Below, in pieces: positions 1 to 12,237 of a stretch of 64,000 nucleotides of DNA (its first letter is position 1; each line of letters begins with the position of its first letter). The notes beneath the pieces are model-generated. The model worked only from the letters and a program-made list of their open reading frames with translations, was not told the origin of the DNA and searched no databases. A program made the position numbers and the translations under genes. The stretch is from Sphagnum compactum (Eukaryota; Bryophyta; Sphagnopsida; Sphagnales), in contig OZ234504.1 in the NCBI GenBank assembly GCA_965153455.1, positions 7,688,001-7,752,000 on the forward strand, given 5' to 3'.

Positions 1-2207
1 TTCGAGCTTTGACTGAAAGCAATCTTTTGAGTGGTGTGAAATTTCGGGTAGGAGATGGATTAAGCAAGAACCACTGGCAGAAAGAAGATGATGACATGTG
101 GGGGGTTTGTGGGCTTGTATGGGGTTTAGGAAGTGCAGTCACTGCACTTGAGAGAGCTCAATGTATACCTCTTGTCTTGAATATAGCCAACTTAATGATA
201 TCCTGGCTGCCTGAGGAGATCCCAAGTTTTCACAAGAGCTTGAGGATGAAAACTGCTGCCTTTTCTGAGGCTATGTCTTTAGCCACAGGTGCAGTTCTGG
301 TGCTTCCTACCTGTGTGGAAGTTTGTTTACGATTGGAATTGCTTGAAGAAGCAGATGTAAGTTCAATTCTTCAGCGGCTCTGTGCATTTGTTGACAAAGG
401 CATTAACAACAAGGTTGTAGAAAAGGGCACCATTAAGATTCCAGGTTTGGCAACAGCAGCAGCATGTGTTGGGGCAGGTAACTTGTTGGCAGTGGTATTG
501 GAAGAGAGGGGCATTGGCTCTGGGCATGACAATGAAGTCACCTCTTCTCTTCTGAATGTCCTGAACACAGCAGGATCAGGAGCATTACAGACCGTGTCTG
601 GCGGGCGCCTTTGTGCCATGATGGGTATTGCAAATGCCTTGGGTGCAGGTGCTGCTCTATTAGCTCCATCAAGGAAACGTCAATTTGCCGTGTTACTGAA
701 GGAGACAAGATTTGAAGATGAGATGCAGACCATGGTTCAGGCATTACTAGCTGTCGCCAGGGATGCATCTGATGCCCATGAACGCAACTGTGCAGGATGG
801 GCACTTGGGTTCATGCATAATGCTTATTTGGAAGCTCATGGCAATGGATTTCAAACAGAAGAAAGTTCAGAGGCAAGCCAATGGGGCTACCCAATGAGGA
901 GCTTACAGAGCTTTCCTGATGAAAGTTGCTTAAAACAGTTATGTTTATGGCTCATGTCATTTAGGACTAAGGACTTGAGCTTGTTATCTCCTCCACCTGT
1001 ACACACTCTTGTTTCAGTTTTACGTGTACTCGAGAAAGCTCCTAGATTACCGGGACTTGATTGGGGTGCCCTTCTTCACTTTCTAATGAGGGGATTTGAT
1101 TTCTTGGTGCGCAAGCAATGTGTGCTGTTTGCACTTGCTCATGCAGAGTTTGTTCCACCACTGGCAACTTTTTTGGATGAGCTTTGTGAGCTGGCAAGGT
1201 TATGTACAATTGAACCAGCGCTTTGTAATTTGTCGATGCAGCATCTTGGAGGCTTGGTGCAGCAGATTTTCACACAATCCAGATCGAAGAAACTCATTGA
1301 GGAAGTGCAAGAACTTGCACTGAATGTTTGCACCCATAATAATGCTGCAGTTTATGGAGGCTTTGGAGGCTGTGTTTGGCAGGGCCTTTCCCAGTGTTTA
1401 CAAGGTAGGAAGAATGTCGATAGGCAAAACTCAATGAAGATGGTCATCGAGCGGTGCATGGAAACCCTAATTCACTTGTTGCCTTTCCCTGTTTGGCGGA
1501 AGCAACAAGTTGAAAATGGAAGGGAAAATGAGTGGCCAGCTGCAATTGAATGTTTAACACATGTGCGAAAGGAGTGGATTCTACACACTCTTCCTACATC
1601 AAATGCCAGGGACGAAGAAAGCTTGAAGAAGGCAATTATTGTGAAAGCACGACTAATTGCCAAAGGCTGTCTTTCTCCATCAGAGTTAAAACCAGCTCTC
1701 ACATATGTCATGGATTGTCCACCTTCAGAAGTTCATTCTCTTTTGCTTGAAATTGTGTCATCAGTTCAAGAATTTTCAGCTGACAATAAGCAACTTTGGT
1801 TGCTAGATTCCATAGACTCGGCCTGCATTGCGAAGTATCCTATCACAGGGTTGCAGCTAGTGGGTCTCATAGCCAGCTCATGGTGTTGGTCATCGCTTCT
1901 CTGTTGTCCAAATCTGGATTCTGCTGTAGAAGATCTTCCACTCTCCATCCCATTGCTCCTGGCACAACCAATTTGGAGCCCTTGTGTGAATTCATTTGTG
2001 CAGAAGTGGATGGTGTTGGTAGATAGAACTGTAGAGCGAACTTTGTCACATGACAAGAAGGAGATGGGAACAACAGTTCCTTTCAAAGACAACAACAATG
2101 ATCATGATATATTGCAGATTTTGCTGAGGACCTGTATTGGTTTGCGCAATCATTTGCCACTTGATTACCGATTCAGGTTAACAAACCTCAACTTCAATAC
2201 AACATAG
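1..2207 (+). CDS. RST1: RST1/focadhesin-like protein, 3' part of gene
   Basis: The frame is open from base 3 to a TAG at 2205-2207, about 734 residues, so the window starts inside the gene. The protein is helical and repeat-like, with segments such as GLVWGLGSAVTALERAQ, ANALGAGAALL and CAGWALGF that recall the HEAT/ARM-like C-terminal half of plant RST1 and animal focadhesin (DUF3730 family). RST1 in Arabidopsis is about 1,840 residues and acts with RIPR as a cofactor of the cytoplasmic exosome and SKI complex, affecting cuticular wax and gene silencing; that role is family knowledge. The whole stretch is one long exon. A consensus donor (CAG|GTTAAC at 2177) lies just before the stop, so the true C-terminus may be spliced to an exon I could not find. 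Identity rests on recalled family similarity. Confidence 0.7.
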   Translation, partial: RALTESNLLSGVKFRVGDGLSKNHWQKEDDDMWGVCGLVWGLGSAVTALERAQCIPLVLNIANLMISWLPEEIPSFHKSLRMKTAAFSEAMSLATGAVLVLPTCVEVCLRLELLEEADVSSILQRLCAFVDKGINNKVVEKGTIKIPGLATAAACVGAGNLLAVVLEERGIGSGHDNEVTSSLLNVLNTAGSGALQTVSGGRLCAMMGIANALGAGAALLAPSRKRQFAVLLKETRFEDEMQTMVQALLAVARDASDAHERNCAGWALGFMHNAYLEAHGNGFQTEESSEASQWGYPMRSLQSFPDESCLKQLCLWLMSFRTKDLSLLSPPPVHTLVSVLRVLEKAPRLPGLDWGALLHFLMRGFDFLVRKQCVLFALAHAEFVPPLATFLDELCELARLCTIEPALCNLSMQHLGGLVQQIFTQSRSKKLIEEVQELALNVCTHNNAAVYGGFGGCVWQGLSQCLQGRKNVDRQNSMKMVIERCMETLIHLLPFPVWRKQQVENGRENEWPAAIECLTHVRKEWILHTLPTSNARDEESLKKAIIVKARLIAKGCLSPSELKPALTYVMDCPPSEVHSLLLEIVSSVQEFSADNKQLWLLDSIDSACIAKYPITGLQLVGLIASSWCWSSLLCCPNLDSAVEDLPLSIPLLLAQPIWSPCVNSFVQKWMVLVDRTVERTLSHDKKEMGTTVPFKDNNNDHDILQILLRTCIGLRNHLPLDYRFRLTNLNFNTT

Positions 2208-2754
2208 AGAATGCTTTTTTGCTCAAGACTTTTGGCAATATCTTCTCTTGCTTCTTCTGTCTCTTCTTCCTTTGTCCTAGATCCCTGAGATTTATTTCCA
2301 AACTGTTCAATCTGAGTTGTCATGTTTTGCTTCTGCATCCAAAAATCTGATACATAAAAGAGATTTTTGCAAAGCCACTTTCATTGTCTATCCTTATTAT
2401 CACTTGATAGGCAAGCAAGTGCACACTAATCTTCTCTCTCACAGTTCTGTCACCTTGATGCACAATTCCTTTTGTGTAACTGGGGGCTAAGCATAAATAG
2501 GGAGAGAGAGGGCTGCTACAAACCTGCTATGGATTCTGCACTCAAAGCAAGCAAGCAAGCAAGAAAACTACTTTTTCCCATCACACATACATATGGAATG
2601 CTCATTTCCATATTCTACATGTGTTCATGCAAATTCATGACATGTCTTATTCTATCTACTCATGAAATTCTTGTACAAAACAAGTGCAATTAAACATGCA
2701 CAAAGAATAAGAATGGGTTCACTTTGTCACATGGCAGTCTCAACCAAAGCAAAC

Positions 2755-2756
<2 letters not shown>

Positions 2757-2790
<34 letters not shown>
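2757..2790. repeat. (GA)n microsatellite
   Basis: An almost perfect GA dinucleotide tract, upstream of the trihelix gene leader. Confidence 0.95.
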
Positions 2791-2794
<4 letters not shown>

Positions 2795-3069
2795 GATTTT
2801 GGAAAACTTTACAACTCCACTGTGCTTTCTTCTCAATGCTATAATAATAATAACAACAATGAAGTTCTTGATCTCAACACTTTGAGAATTGCAGCAGGCC
2901 TCCTTCCTCCTCTTTGATTTCTGGCTCCTGATCTTTTTGAAGTAGCTAAGAAGCTAGTGTTGTTGTTTACGAAAACACAAACACAATCTTTGTTTCTTCT
3001 TCTTCTTGGCTCTTGTGGCAGGAAAACCAAGAGAGTTTAGAAGGAACCCTGGCGCCTGCTGGATTGGGA

Positions 3070-3455
3070 GGATAGCAGAAGAAAGAAGAAGAAGAACAAC
3101 AACAACAACAATAACAACAACAACATCATCGTCGTCGAAAACGAGGAGGAAGAAGAACAAGACGAAAAAGGAAGGGTTTTTGCGGGAGCGTTTGGAACAT
3201 AATCGGGAACTAACAGAAGAAGGATTGAGAACGCACAAACAAGACGACGACTGCGTTGTGACACACGTTGAGGAGGAGGAGGAGGAGGAGGAGGAGCCGA
3301 GGAGGACAATCCAAAGAGCGAACGAAAAAAGTGGGGCTTTTTTCCTTATTTTCCTTTCTTCCTTTCTTTCATTCCACCCAGGGATCGAGGCGTTCGGGGA
3401 TTTGCCGTTTCGATTGATTGCAAGCAAAAAAATTCTTCTTCTTCTTCTTCTTCTC
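3070..3455. repeat. Cluster of trinucleotide microsatellites
   Basis: AAC/AAG repeats at about 3085-3130, a pure GAG run at about 3270-3297 and a TTC run at about 3430-3455. Long frames on both strands here are low-complexity by-products, not genes. Confidence 0.9.
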
Positions 3456-4768
3456 CTTCTCCTCTCTCGCTTTAGTTTCCAGCTTTTGTCGTTGACTTGA
3501 AGAGGAAGGTGATGGTTTTGGCAAGCTCAAGTCTTTGCAAGGTATCATCTACACACCCCACTCGCTCACCCAATTGTGCACACTATTATTCATCTTCTTC
3601 TTTGGGTTCTCGTTGGGTGGTGGGTTCTTAGTGAGTGGAAGAATCATCAACAAAGCTTAGCTGCTCAAACTCTCGAGTTTTTGCGGTGGTGGTTTGGAAA
3701 AGTTAGTGGTTTTATGTTTTTCGTTTTTGGAAAGAGAGCGGAATGTTTTTTGGTTTCTGAGCTTCTTTGCTCTTTTGCTGTGCAAGGTTTTTGGCGTTTT
3801 TTCCTCTTGCTGTTTCAGTTACGCAAACTGGGGTGGTGATCATGCACGCTTATGCAGCAGTCAATGCGTTCAATTTCTTTTTTTCTTTCGTTTGCTCTCC
3901 TCGTTGTTCTGCTGGGTGAGGTGGTGGTGGAACTCTTCAGGATTGTGAAGAACTTTTGACTCTTGGTTGGTGTTGGTGTTGCCGTTATTGTTGCTATTGT
4001 TGGTGTTGGTGTTGTTGTTGTGTGTGTGTGTGTGTTATATCTCTGCGTATTTTCAGTTTTGGGAAATGTTTTGTGGGTTTGGAGATATGGTTGCTTTGAG
4101 CTTTTGAAGGTGGAAGGTATGCTGTTTGTTAGAGAAGAGCGAGAGTCCAGTTCTTCTTTTCATTGCAATGGCTATGGTAGCCATGAAACCATGTGGTTCA
4201 TGCGCACATACGAGGAAGGAATTTTTTTGTGAGTAGAAATGCTTGTTTGTAATTGAAAGTGGACAACAGAAAATACTTGATGCATATGTTTGTTGCTGGA
4301 CAGAAGGGGAGGGAAGAGAAGGAGAGGTGCAATATGGCAGAGAGATTGAAGATGATGTTGCCCTTTTTCCACCACAGGTGTTTGTGAAAAGGATACTGAG
4401 GATTACCAGTGGAGTGGGAATTTTCTGGCCTCTCATTTCTTCAAACCTCGAGTGGGGATCAACATCACAGCTCAATCAGAAAATATCATTTCAGGAACCT
4501 GAATCAATAGGAGGCACAAATTGTGAGCACGGATTTTTTGGTTTAGGTTTAGGGTTTGCAGATCTTTGATCAAGCTTCTTAGTAGCATGTCTTTTTCCTC
4601 AAGAGTTATTTTCAGGATGAGCAGTAGAAGGAGCTCAATGAAGAATGGAAGCTAGGTCTAAACTTTGGTCTTCTATTTTTCAAGTTGCTTGAGCTCTCTC
4701 TCCCTTTCTTGGTATATGCTCTTGTGTGTTTTCAAGGAGGCAAGACGGAAACCTGAGTGAAAAAAAAG

Positions 4769-7009
4769 ATGGACCCTCCAGTCAAAACAGATGCAACTCC
4801 AGAGGACGTAAAACCAAAAGACCTGAATGTAGAGGATACAAGTGGTGGTGGGTTTGAGAATATACAGGATGATGATCCTGAAGTAGATGGCAGCAAGCTT
4901 GATGATGATGTGAAGGTGGAGGTGGACATGAAAATAGAGGATACTAAATTTGATGATGTGAAAATGGATGATGAGTCAGATGATTCACCAATTGAGATGG
5001 AGGATACACCGATTGGTGAAGAGTGCACAGATGAAATGATTCGGGAGAGACTGCAAGAGCAAAATGGTGTCAAGAGAGTCCGCAATACAAGGTGGAGTGA
5101 AAGTGAAACCTTGACTTTGATAGCTGCAAAGCATGCAGAAGCTCAGAAGCACCCAAACTCAATCAAGCGTGGAGGTTTGAATTTCCAACGAAAATGGGTG
5201 ATCATGGCTGAGCGATGCAAGGCTCTTGGTATGCAACGATCGGCACATCAGTTGAAGAAGCGCTGGAATTCTCTGCACTCAAATTATGTCCACATTAAAG
5301 AATGGCAGAGCCGACCTGGTGCTCCCGATTTCTGGAGCATGGACAGAAAGGAGAGAATGATCCACAAGCTTCCTGCTTATTTTCATGATGTTATCTACAA
5401 GGCATTGGAGCAGCCATCAAGTATAGTCCTGCCCCTGAGACCCATAACTTCAAGCAGCAATTTGGTAAGTCTCTTGGAAAAGACACTCAAACAAGGCATT
5501 TCCAGTTGGTTGCATATGACCCATAGCTCTCAAAGTTTATCACTTTCTGAAAATGATAGCAATTTCATTTTTTTTTTCACAGTTGGTTGCAAAGGAATGC
5601 AATGCTAACAACAAATTTGTTTCAATCTCCAGGTTGACAAACCTGTTGAGCCCCTCAGGGCTGATAGTGTCGAAGTGCAGGGTGGTACAAGTGGAGGTGA
5701 GGACACTCTGGATAGTTCTGAAGACAATGACCGTTCCACATTTCCTGTAGTCACATTTCCTGCTTCTTCTTCACAGCCACTGCCTCTGCCTCCATTGCCG
5801 CCAGTGTATTCGCGACCATTGCCACTGCCTCAGCTGCAGGAGCCTCCACATTTTGCATCCCTAAGTCGACCACCTCGTGCTCCTGGTGAGTCTCAACTGC
5901 CAACCATTTCAAGCGAAATGAAAACAATGCAAGCAGATCTCTTGTAACGTCTTGACAAGGGTTTTGCTTAAATAGACATCTTTCTTTGGTCTTATTCCTC
6001 TCTTTTAGGTTTTGTTGGGCTGAGTTTTTCCCACTATTGCTTGTCTTGTGGTATAACCCAGTACATTGGTTACAATGGCTTGTATGAGATTGACCTTCAA
6101 ACCACTGCTGGGAGTTGATGATCTATACTCACCTGCTGTTGGCAGCTGATGAAGTCAGTGGGTTGTCATGGCAGCTTGTCACTGCTATTCATGATGAAGG
6201 TGAAGGTCTGACATGTTGGGAGTGAGTCTCACAATGTTATGACTGCAAATGCATTGTCATGTTAGCTTCAAAGTGTCATTGTGGAGATTCACTCTGCAAC
6301 AATCTCATAGATATGTTGCTGTGTTGGTGTTCTGAATATCATGTCTGTCACTGTCATTTCTCGGTTTTGGTTTTGTATTTATTTTTGCTGTTCTTTAGGT
6401 TTGGTTTCCTCTTTCTTGTGTCTGCTGATCAAAACTCATTGCTGGACCCAAAGCTCTCTGTTGTGTTGTTGAACAACTGATAAACGTAATGTCAGGCTTG
6501 AATATCATGAACTTCATCAGTACTTCCACCTCCATTGGGCAACAGTCATTTGCTGGACTCACTGGTTTGTATTATGTCAATGGGGGTTAGTTATTTCTGA
6601 CCAAAACAGTGACATTGGCTCTTTCTGATAGCCAGTGTGGAAACAGTTTCCTTATACATGTTTTGTTATCCATGAGATTTTGCAAATTTTATGGAAGAAA
6701 TGCTGACATTTTGTTTGCTTTTGATCAGGACCTGCACCATTGATTAGCAATGGACGTGCACGCACTCAATGCCCAGATCTGAAGGACGTGTGGCTGGAGA
6801 CATTCCTGCATGGTTTTTTGGTGGATCCAAAGGTCATCAAAGCTTTGCAGAAGGAGGAAGTCACTGTTAAAGTGTTGGTAGATGAGGGCACTGAAGAAGG
6901 GGTGTATAAGCTGTTGAAGATGGTGGCAGAGGCAACTGGGGTCAAAATTACAGTGGGCCAACGAGCACGCATATGGCATGCAGTTAGGCAGTGGCGAGAC
7001 AATATATGA
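4769..7009 (+). CDS. Trihelix (Myb/SANT-like) transcription factor
   Basis: Three exons join cleanly: 4769-5464, 5633-5885 and 6729-7009, giving 409 aa. Donors are GTAAGT at 5465 and GTGAGT at 5886; acceptors are CTCCAG at 5632 and GATCAG at 6728. The ATG at 4769 follows an in-frame stop at 4754. Residues about 1-90 are acidic, with repeated DDVK/EDT motifs. Residues about 110-200 form a Myb/SANT-like trihelix domain (RWSESETLTLI, FQRKWVIMAERC, LKKRWNSL, the three spaced Trp-containing helices). Exon 2 is Ser/Pro-rich. Exon 3 encodes a compact helical domain (about 318-409) ending GQRARIWHAVRQWRDN, which resembles a SAM-like fold. A nuclear DNA-binding regulator is inferred; the target is unknown. 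The SAM-like call is weak. Confidence 0.8.
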
Positions 7010-10000
7010 AAGAACATGAGGTTGAAGAAGGGTGCGTGCACATTTCTTTACCAGGGAACTCAAATCTTTCACCAATTCCTGTCAATGCTCCTGAGCCATT
7101 TGTTGCTTTTGTTTGTGGGTCTGAAAGTTCCATACAAAGCACACTTCCATTCATCTGCTTGATGTTTTGTTGAGTCTTGCATAAACCAGTGAACATTTGG
7201 CTCTTCTTTGTCTGACCCATGTTGTCCAGGTTTTGCACAGGTCCTGAAAATCTCTGCAACTTTGCAAGAGAGACAGTGGCCAATTAACAATGTGGACTAT
7301 TCCCGAGAGTGGCTGCTGCTGATCTATTGGGAAATTTTGTTGGTCCATTCCTGATATGGGTGCGGCAATGTTCTGAGGATCTTAGAAGAATCATCAACGA
7401 AACATTGTGCTTGGGTCAAAGTACAACAGGTTCAGTGATTGGTACAGAAGAGGGTACAGGAAAGTCACTGTTTGGTGACAGTATATTCTGGGTTATGCAG
7501 GTGGCACCACAGAGAGGAAAAGTAGTTTGGTACATCAAATAAGCGACACTTCTTCCTCAATTTTGCTGACTTGATCAAATCCCAAGAGTGATAAGTTCCT
7601 GCAAAGTTGAGGAATCTGGCAACTGTTTTCAATGACCCTTCTACTTGGTATGTGATTGATGCACAACAAGAAACATCTTTGACAATACAGGTGGTGCCAA
7701 GATGCTCTGCTTGTTTGCTCCACTAAAGCCTTCAAACTTCAAGGAGTTTCAAAACAGGTGCAGTTCCTAGAAAACATTTCTATTTACCTGTTAGGACTGA
7801 TGGGGTGTGATCCAAGAAATTTCTTGAAGATTTTGAAGCGTGGAGGCTGAATTATGGAGCAATGCATGTGAATTCCAAAAGTGCAGGCTCTTGAAAAATT
7901 CAGTAAAGCTGGGAGTATGCATGTTCCAAGGCATGTTCTGGACAACAGCAAAGAGCACACAGAGGGTCTGGCCTCTTTGGATGCTGTTACAAATTCATCA
8001 CTGTTGCCTCTCTCTTAACTGGGGAGAACAAGGAGACAACCAGTGTACAAAACTGTTCACATTCAGGTGGCTGATCATGAATGTGAGGTGGTGACAGTTT
8101 GTTATCCCACCTCTTCAATTCAATAGGAGATTGGTTGAATGCTTGTTCAGCTGGATACGGTTGAGTCTTGCACATGGCTAAACAGTAACATAGATAATAC
8201 ATCATCAGTAGCACAATTCTGAGGTCACTTGTTGGAACATGTTGCTCATTCTATCCTCCAAGAAGGGGGAAGTTTCAAGAGGAAACTAGTACTTGCAGCA
8301 ATCCATTCCATATTCCAGATGGTTTGACAGTGTATGGTGATGTAACTTACTGTACTCTTATGCCTGGCGACTTTGAGTCCATGGATGCAGCAGTGATTAC
8401 TCCAAACTGTTTCTTCTGGATTTCAAGCAGACTAGCAGGTGGCAAGGATTTGGAAAACCTTGTGTTGGCTTGGCCTCCAATTATTGGATGCAGAATTGGA
8501 GAAAGCTACTAAAGTATGAGCTACAGACAGTAGTGCCTTCACAAAGATACAAGAAGACCTCATTTCAATGCTGGATTAACACTGCTGGTTGGTGAGCAAT
8601 CTGGTAGCCATGTGAATAAGTTGCTTGGGAAATTTGAGCAGTACATATGTTTGTGGAATTTGACTATATGATTGGTACCAGATCTCCAACTAGAAACTGA
8701 ATGTCATGTCTGCAAACCTGCGCTGGGACTTTTTTTCCTGTACTTTTAGTGAAAGATGTTTCTGTACTGGCCATTTTCTCAAGGCTTGAATGCATCTGTG
8801 AAGTGTTTTTGACCTTGTGCCAATGTTGGTGGGTTGTTGGATCCAGGCCTCTGTGACCGCTGCATGTCTCTTGTGTTTCAGAAACCCAAATACCTTGCAA
8901 TTGATGTATATGAACCAGATATCCAAATCCAGCTAGTTAATCAAAGGTTTTCATTGCACTAGGTCTTAGTGATGTTGACTTGGGTTTCAAGGGGAGAGAA
9001 GTGCAGGCAGCCTGATTTATGGATTACTGTTGTGAGATCCACCAAGATCCTCTCTTTCTCTTCATGTAATTGTGTGACAGATCCTGATGTTAAACCTGCA
9101 TAAAAGAACAATTTCTTCAGCTGATGAGGTCAGCTCCTCACTTTGTGTGTGTATTTCAATACTCTTCCTTGGCCAGAGTGAACCAATGACCATGAGTGCA
9201 CCATGAGGGATGGATGGTGGGTCAGACAGGGAACACTTCTCCATTAGGTTCAGGTTCCGTAACTGACTATGATGGTTAGCTCATTACAACCAAGGTACTA
9301 ACAACCCACAAATCCTTACCTATGTACCAACCACCTATCTGCATCTATGAATTTAGTACCCACATAGTATCCCACCTACCCACTTACAAGACTCAGGGTA
9401 CAAAGGTGAAGTCCAACATCAATTAGTTGGAGTTCATCTTCTGATGACCTTCTTACAGGACTCCAATTACCAAGGTGAAACCCAACATCAATTAGTTGGA
9501 GTTCATTGTAACTGTGTCATAACAGACTGATCCCTTGCCTATGTACCAATCACCTACATGAATCTACTTATCTAGCACCCACCTATCATATTACCTACCC
9601 ACCTACCTACTCACAAGACAAGACCTGGGTTACCAAAGCAGTCATCTGGAGTTCATCTACAATTGAGTCATAACAGGCTTCCAATGGATAGTGCACTGAT
9701 GGCTGTTTGGTTCACTCTGGCCCTCTTCTTTCTGGTGAACTGAGTTCTTTCATGATGCTTGTCATTGAATGACCTGGAAAGTGTAGGAAGAGGAATCCAC
9801 ATTCCTCCCGCACTCCAGACACCAAACTGAATGTGAATTGAAAAGAAATTGGAATTATGCAGGCAGGTGCCAAGCAGTTTCCACGGACATCTCCTTTTTA
9901 TATGCAAGAAACCACAACAATTTTGTTCCTCCGCCTTTTATGACTTCCAATAAGAACAAAACAGCAATTAATGATCAGTGGATTCTCTGTTCCATATTTT

Positions 10001-10120
10001 GGTGAAGATAATGAGAAGAGAAGAAAATTATGCTTGTGAGGTTGAGACTCTTCAAGCGCAGAAAGAAAAAGAGGAAGGTTCACTAGGACTTTCATCCCCA
10101 ATTGAGTGGTTGCCTAGCTA
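7010..10120. other. Intergenic region, no gene seen
   Basis: This holds the 3' flank of the trihelix gene and the 3' flank of the transporter gene on the opposite strand, so the two genes converge here. Only short shadow frames are present. The one structured part is the diverged repeat at about 9290-9660. Confidence 0.6.
9290..9665. repeat. Diverged direct repeat, period about 215 bp, with a shorter internal repeat
   Basis: CCTATGTACCAAnCACCTA occurs at about 9320 and about 9538, each followed by a TACCCAC-rich stretch and a CTCACAAGAC or CTTACAAGAC motif. A shorter unit, CCAACATCAATTAGTTGGAG, occurs at about 9413 and about 9483. The copies are imperfect, so this is an old duplication. Confidence 0.65.
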
Positions 10121-12237
10121 CTACACATGCTCAGTATCATTTCCATTGCTATGGAAATCTCCAGGACTGAATCTGTTATTGGAAGTAATTTCATTTGGAA
10201 ACAGCAATGGTTGTTTTGCAGATACAGGGTTAGCTTCCTCCTTTCCCTCCTTTTTCTTCAGACCCAAGTATGTGTAGACTGCCATCCCTGTCAGTGCCAT
10301 TGTGGCACCAGCCAAGGATTTCAGGCCGGGATTTGATTGGAATAACACATAGCCTGCCAGGAGAATCACACATGTCTTGAATTGGCCAAGCACAACATGA
10401 GTGATTGCTGATGTTGCTCTGCCATTTGCCACCACAGAAGTACTCAGTTCTTCCATACACTGGATTGCACAACAAAAAGGTGGAAAAGTACAAAAATTTG
10501 CAAGAGGACATACCCAAGAGCTAATGCACCTGACCACTGCAAGAGAAAACCGAAAATCGCTGAAATAAGAATAGCACTAGTATTGGCAAATCTCCAATCA
10601 AAAGAAATGATGCCAGGTGGATCGAGCCATGGCATAAGAGCCACCAGAGCAAACACTGTGATGGGTGTTGTCCTCCACATCAAGCTGTACAGGTAATCAA
10701 CAATTGGTTGAAAGGGGTCACTCCCAGGAAGTGATTCTGAGGAATTAAACTCTTCAACAAAGTTGACCTAAAATTGTGTTTTCAAACTATGAGATTGATG
10801 TTCAAGTTCTTGTGGGTTCTGGAGATGTTCTTGGAATTTTGTTAACATTTACATGCTCAGTCCAAGTACAAATTACTGTAGGAATCAAGAGATTGCAAGC
10901 ATCTCACAAGCACATCCTCAACCAGTGTGTATAACCCAAAATTGTACAGATAGGAGATCTTACGCAAGAGCAGTCCAACTATCATGCTGCTGGAGGTTGG
11001 ACCACAGAATTTTGTTGATAGCACTTGGGATAATCCAAGCAACTGCTATGATGGCACCAAACAAGTGGAAGTGAAGATCTGTTACTGATGCTATTGCTAC
11101 CCCAACTGAAACCACCACTAATGTCAAACCCTGCATCCCTCAGCAAAACAACATATCCATGAGATTGCAAAGACAATTTAAGAACTCTCATGTGTAAAAT
11201 CGAGAAATCTCCAGCAAAACAGGTACTCTGGGAAATCTCAGGCAAACCATTATACAAACATCTGCATTCTGCATTTCTGTCATATTTCTGGAAGCAACAT
11301 GCAGACTCAGCAAAACAACAGTGTGCAAATGAGTACCTTCACCAATGGGCTCTGCTTATGCAAGCCTATCTTCATTGACAATGACCTTTATGCAACAAGA
11401 AAGGTTTGAAACTGAATACCTTGTTGAATGAAACTCGGCGTTCAAGTACAAGGAACTCAGCAAGTACTATGGTGGGTGTAACTGCAATCTTTGCCATCTG
11501 GTAGAAACCCACACTTGAAAACCCAACAGACAAAATTCAAGTTTCTATTAGAGAGACAACCCAATTCGTTGCTCCTCCACCTTCTTTTGTTTGTTGGTAG
11601 TCAGTCTCCTTTGTGCTTAGACAGAGACAAATCTGGACTGTGATTTCAGATAAGGTGTGACATGAGAGAGAGAGGATTTTGTACCTGTTGTATTTCAAGC
11701 TCACGTTTGCAAGGCCAGTTGAGAATGCCATGACAATGCTGAGAGCCACAAGAGTTGAGAGTGGTGTGGCTTTTGAGAGGGGTGCTGCAGGCAGGAGGGA
11801 CACACTCTTGAGAATTGCCATAATAACCCAGCTGACAACATAGTGGATGAGTGAGAGCGCAATTGGGAAATTGAATCCGACCTTGCCCAATACCTGACAA
11901 TCCATACCAGAAAGAAGGCAGCAGCTATAAGAACAGGGCCTAAAAGTCTCAATACTCAAGAAACTCAATAAGCCTTGAATAGGCCCAACAATGACATGGA
12001 AATTGAATTGATGACATACATGCATGGGTGCCCAGGTACCTAATTGCTTTGAAAGGAGAAGGGGGGTCAGTATTGTACTAATTTGTTCATCAAGATGATC
12101 CCAACAGACACAACCAAGTTGAAAGTGAGGGCAACAGTAGGCCCACAAAATTGCTGTTGCTGCTGTCTTGCTCCCTCTGATGTTCTTAGGTCAGAGATGA
12201 GACTTGCTCGCAGATCCTCCAGTGCAATTCCTGCCAT
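10121..12237 (-). CDS. Nucleotide-sugar transporter (NST/TPT family, DMT superfamily)
   Basis: Six exons on the minus strand join in frame: 12237-12079, 11893-11685, 11513-11420, 11130-10964, 10684-10514 and 10418-10121, giving 365 aa. Splice phases agree at every junction and all introns are GT-AG. The protein is highly hydrophobic, with about 8-10 membrane helices, as expected for a Golgi or ER sugar-nucleotide antiporter. Diagnostic stretches are VGFYQMAKIAVTPT (exon 3), INKILWSNLQQ (exon 4), WRTTPITVFAL and LQWSGALALGATSA across the exon 5/6 junction, and HVVLGQFKTC. The C-terminal tail is hydrophilic. The start MAGIALEDLR gives a short cytosolic N-terminus. The family is sure; the sugar carried cannot be told from sequence alone. 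The closest plant group I recall has uncharacterised or UDP-sugar specificity. Confidence 0.88.

Larger units (their letters stand above)
2208..4768 (+). other. 3' flank of RST1-like gene, then simple-repeat-rich leader of the trihelix gene
   Basis: No protein gene is supported. A (GA)n run sits at 2757-2790. From about 2840 to 3480 the plus strand is dominated by AAC, GAA, GAG and TTC trinucleotide runs, and 3960-4035 holds GTT and GT runs. This is typical of a long plant 5' leader with introns. A short frame ATGGTTTTGG... at about 3511 runs into a possible donor at about 3541 (AAG|GTATCA), and possible acceptors lie at about 4614 and 4737. If spliced, it would give a short upstream ORF rather than an extension of the main protein, because TGA at 4754-4756 is in frame just before the main start. 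Confidence 0.4.

Noticed and set aside
2954-3500. Long frames on both strands with Ser-, Glu- or Leu-rich text
   Set aside because: They read through trinucleotide microsatellites, which leave several frames open at once; there is no protein-like composition or homology.
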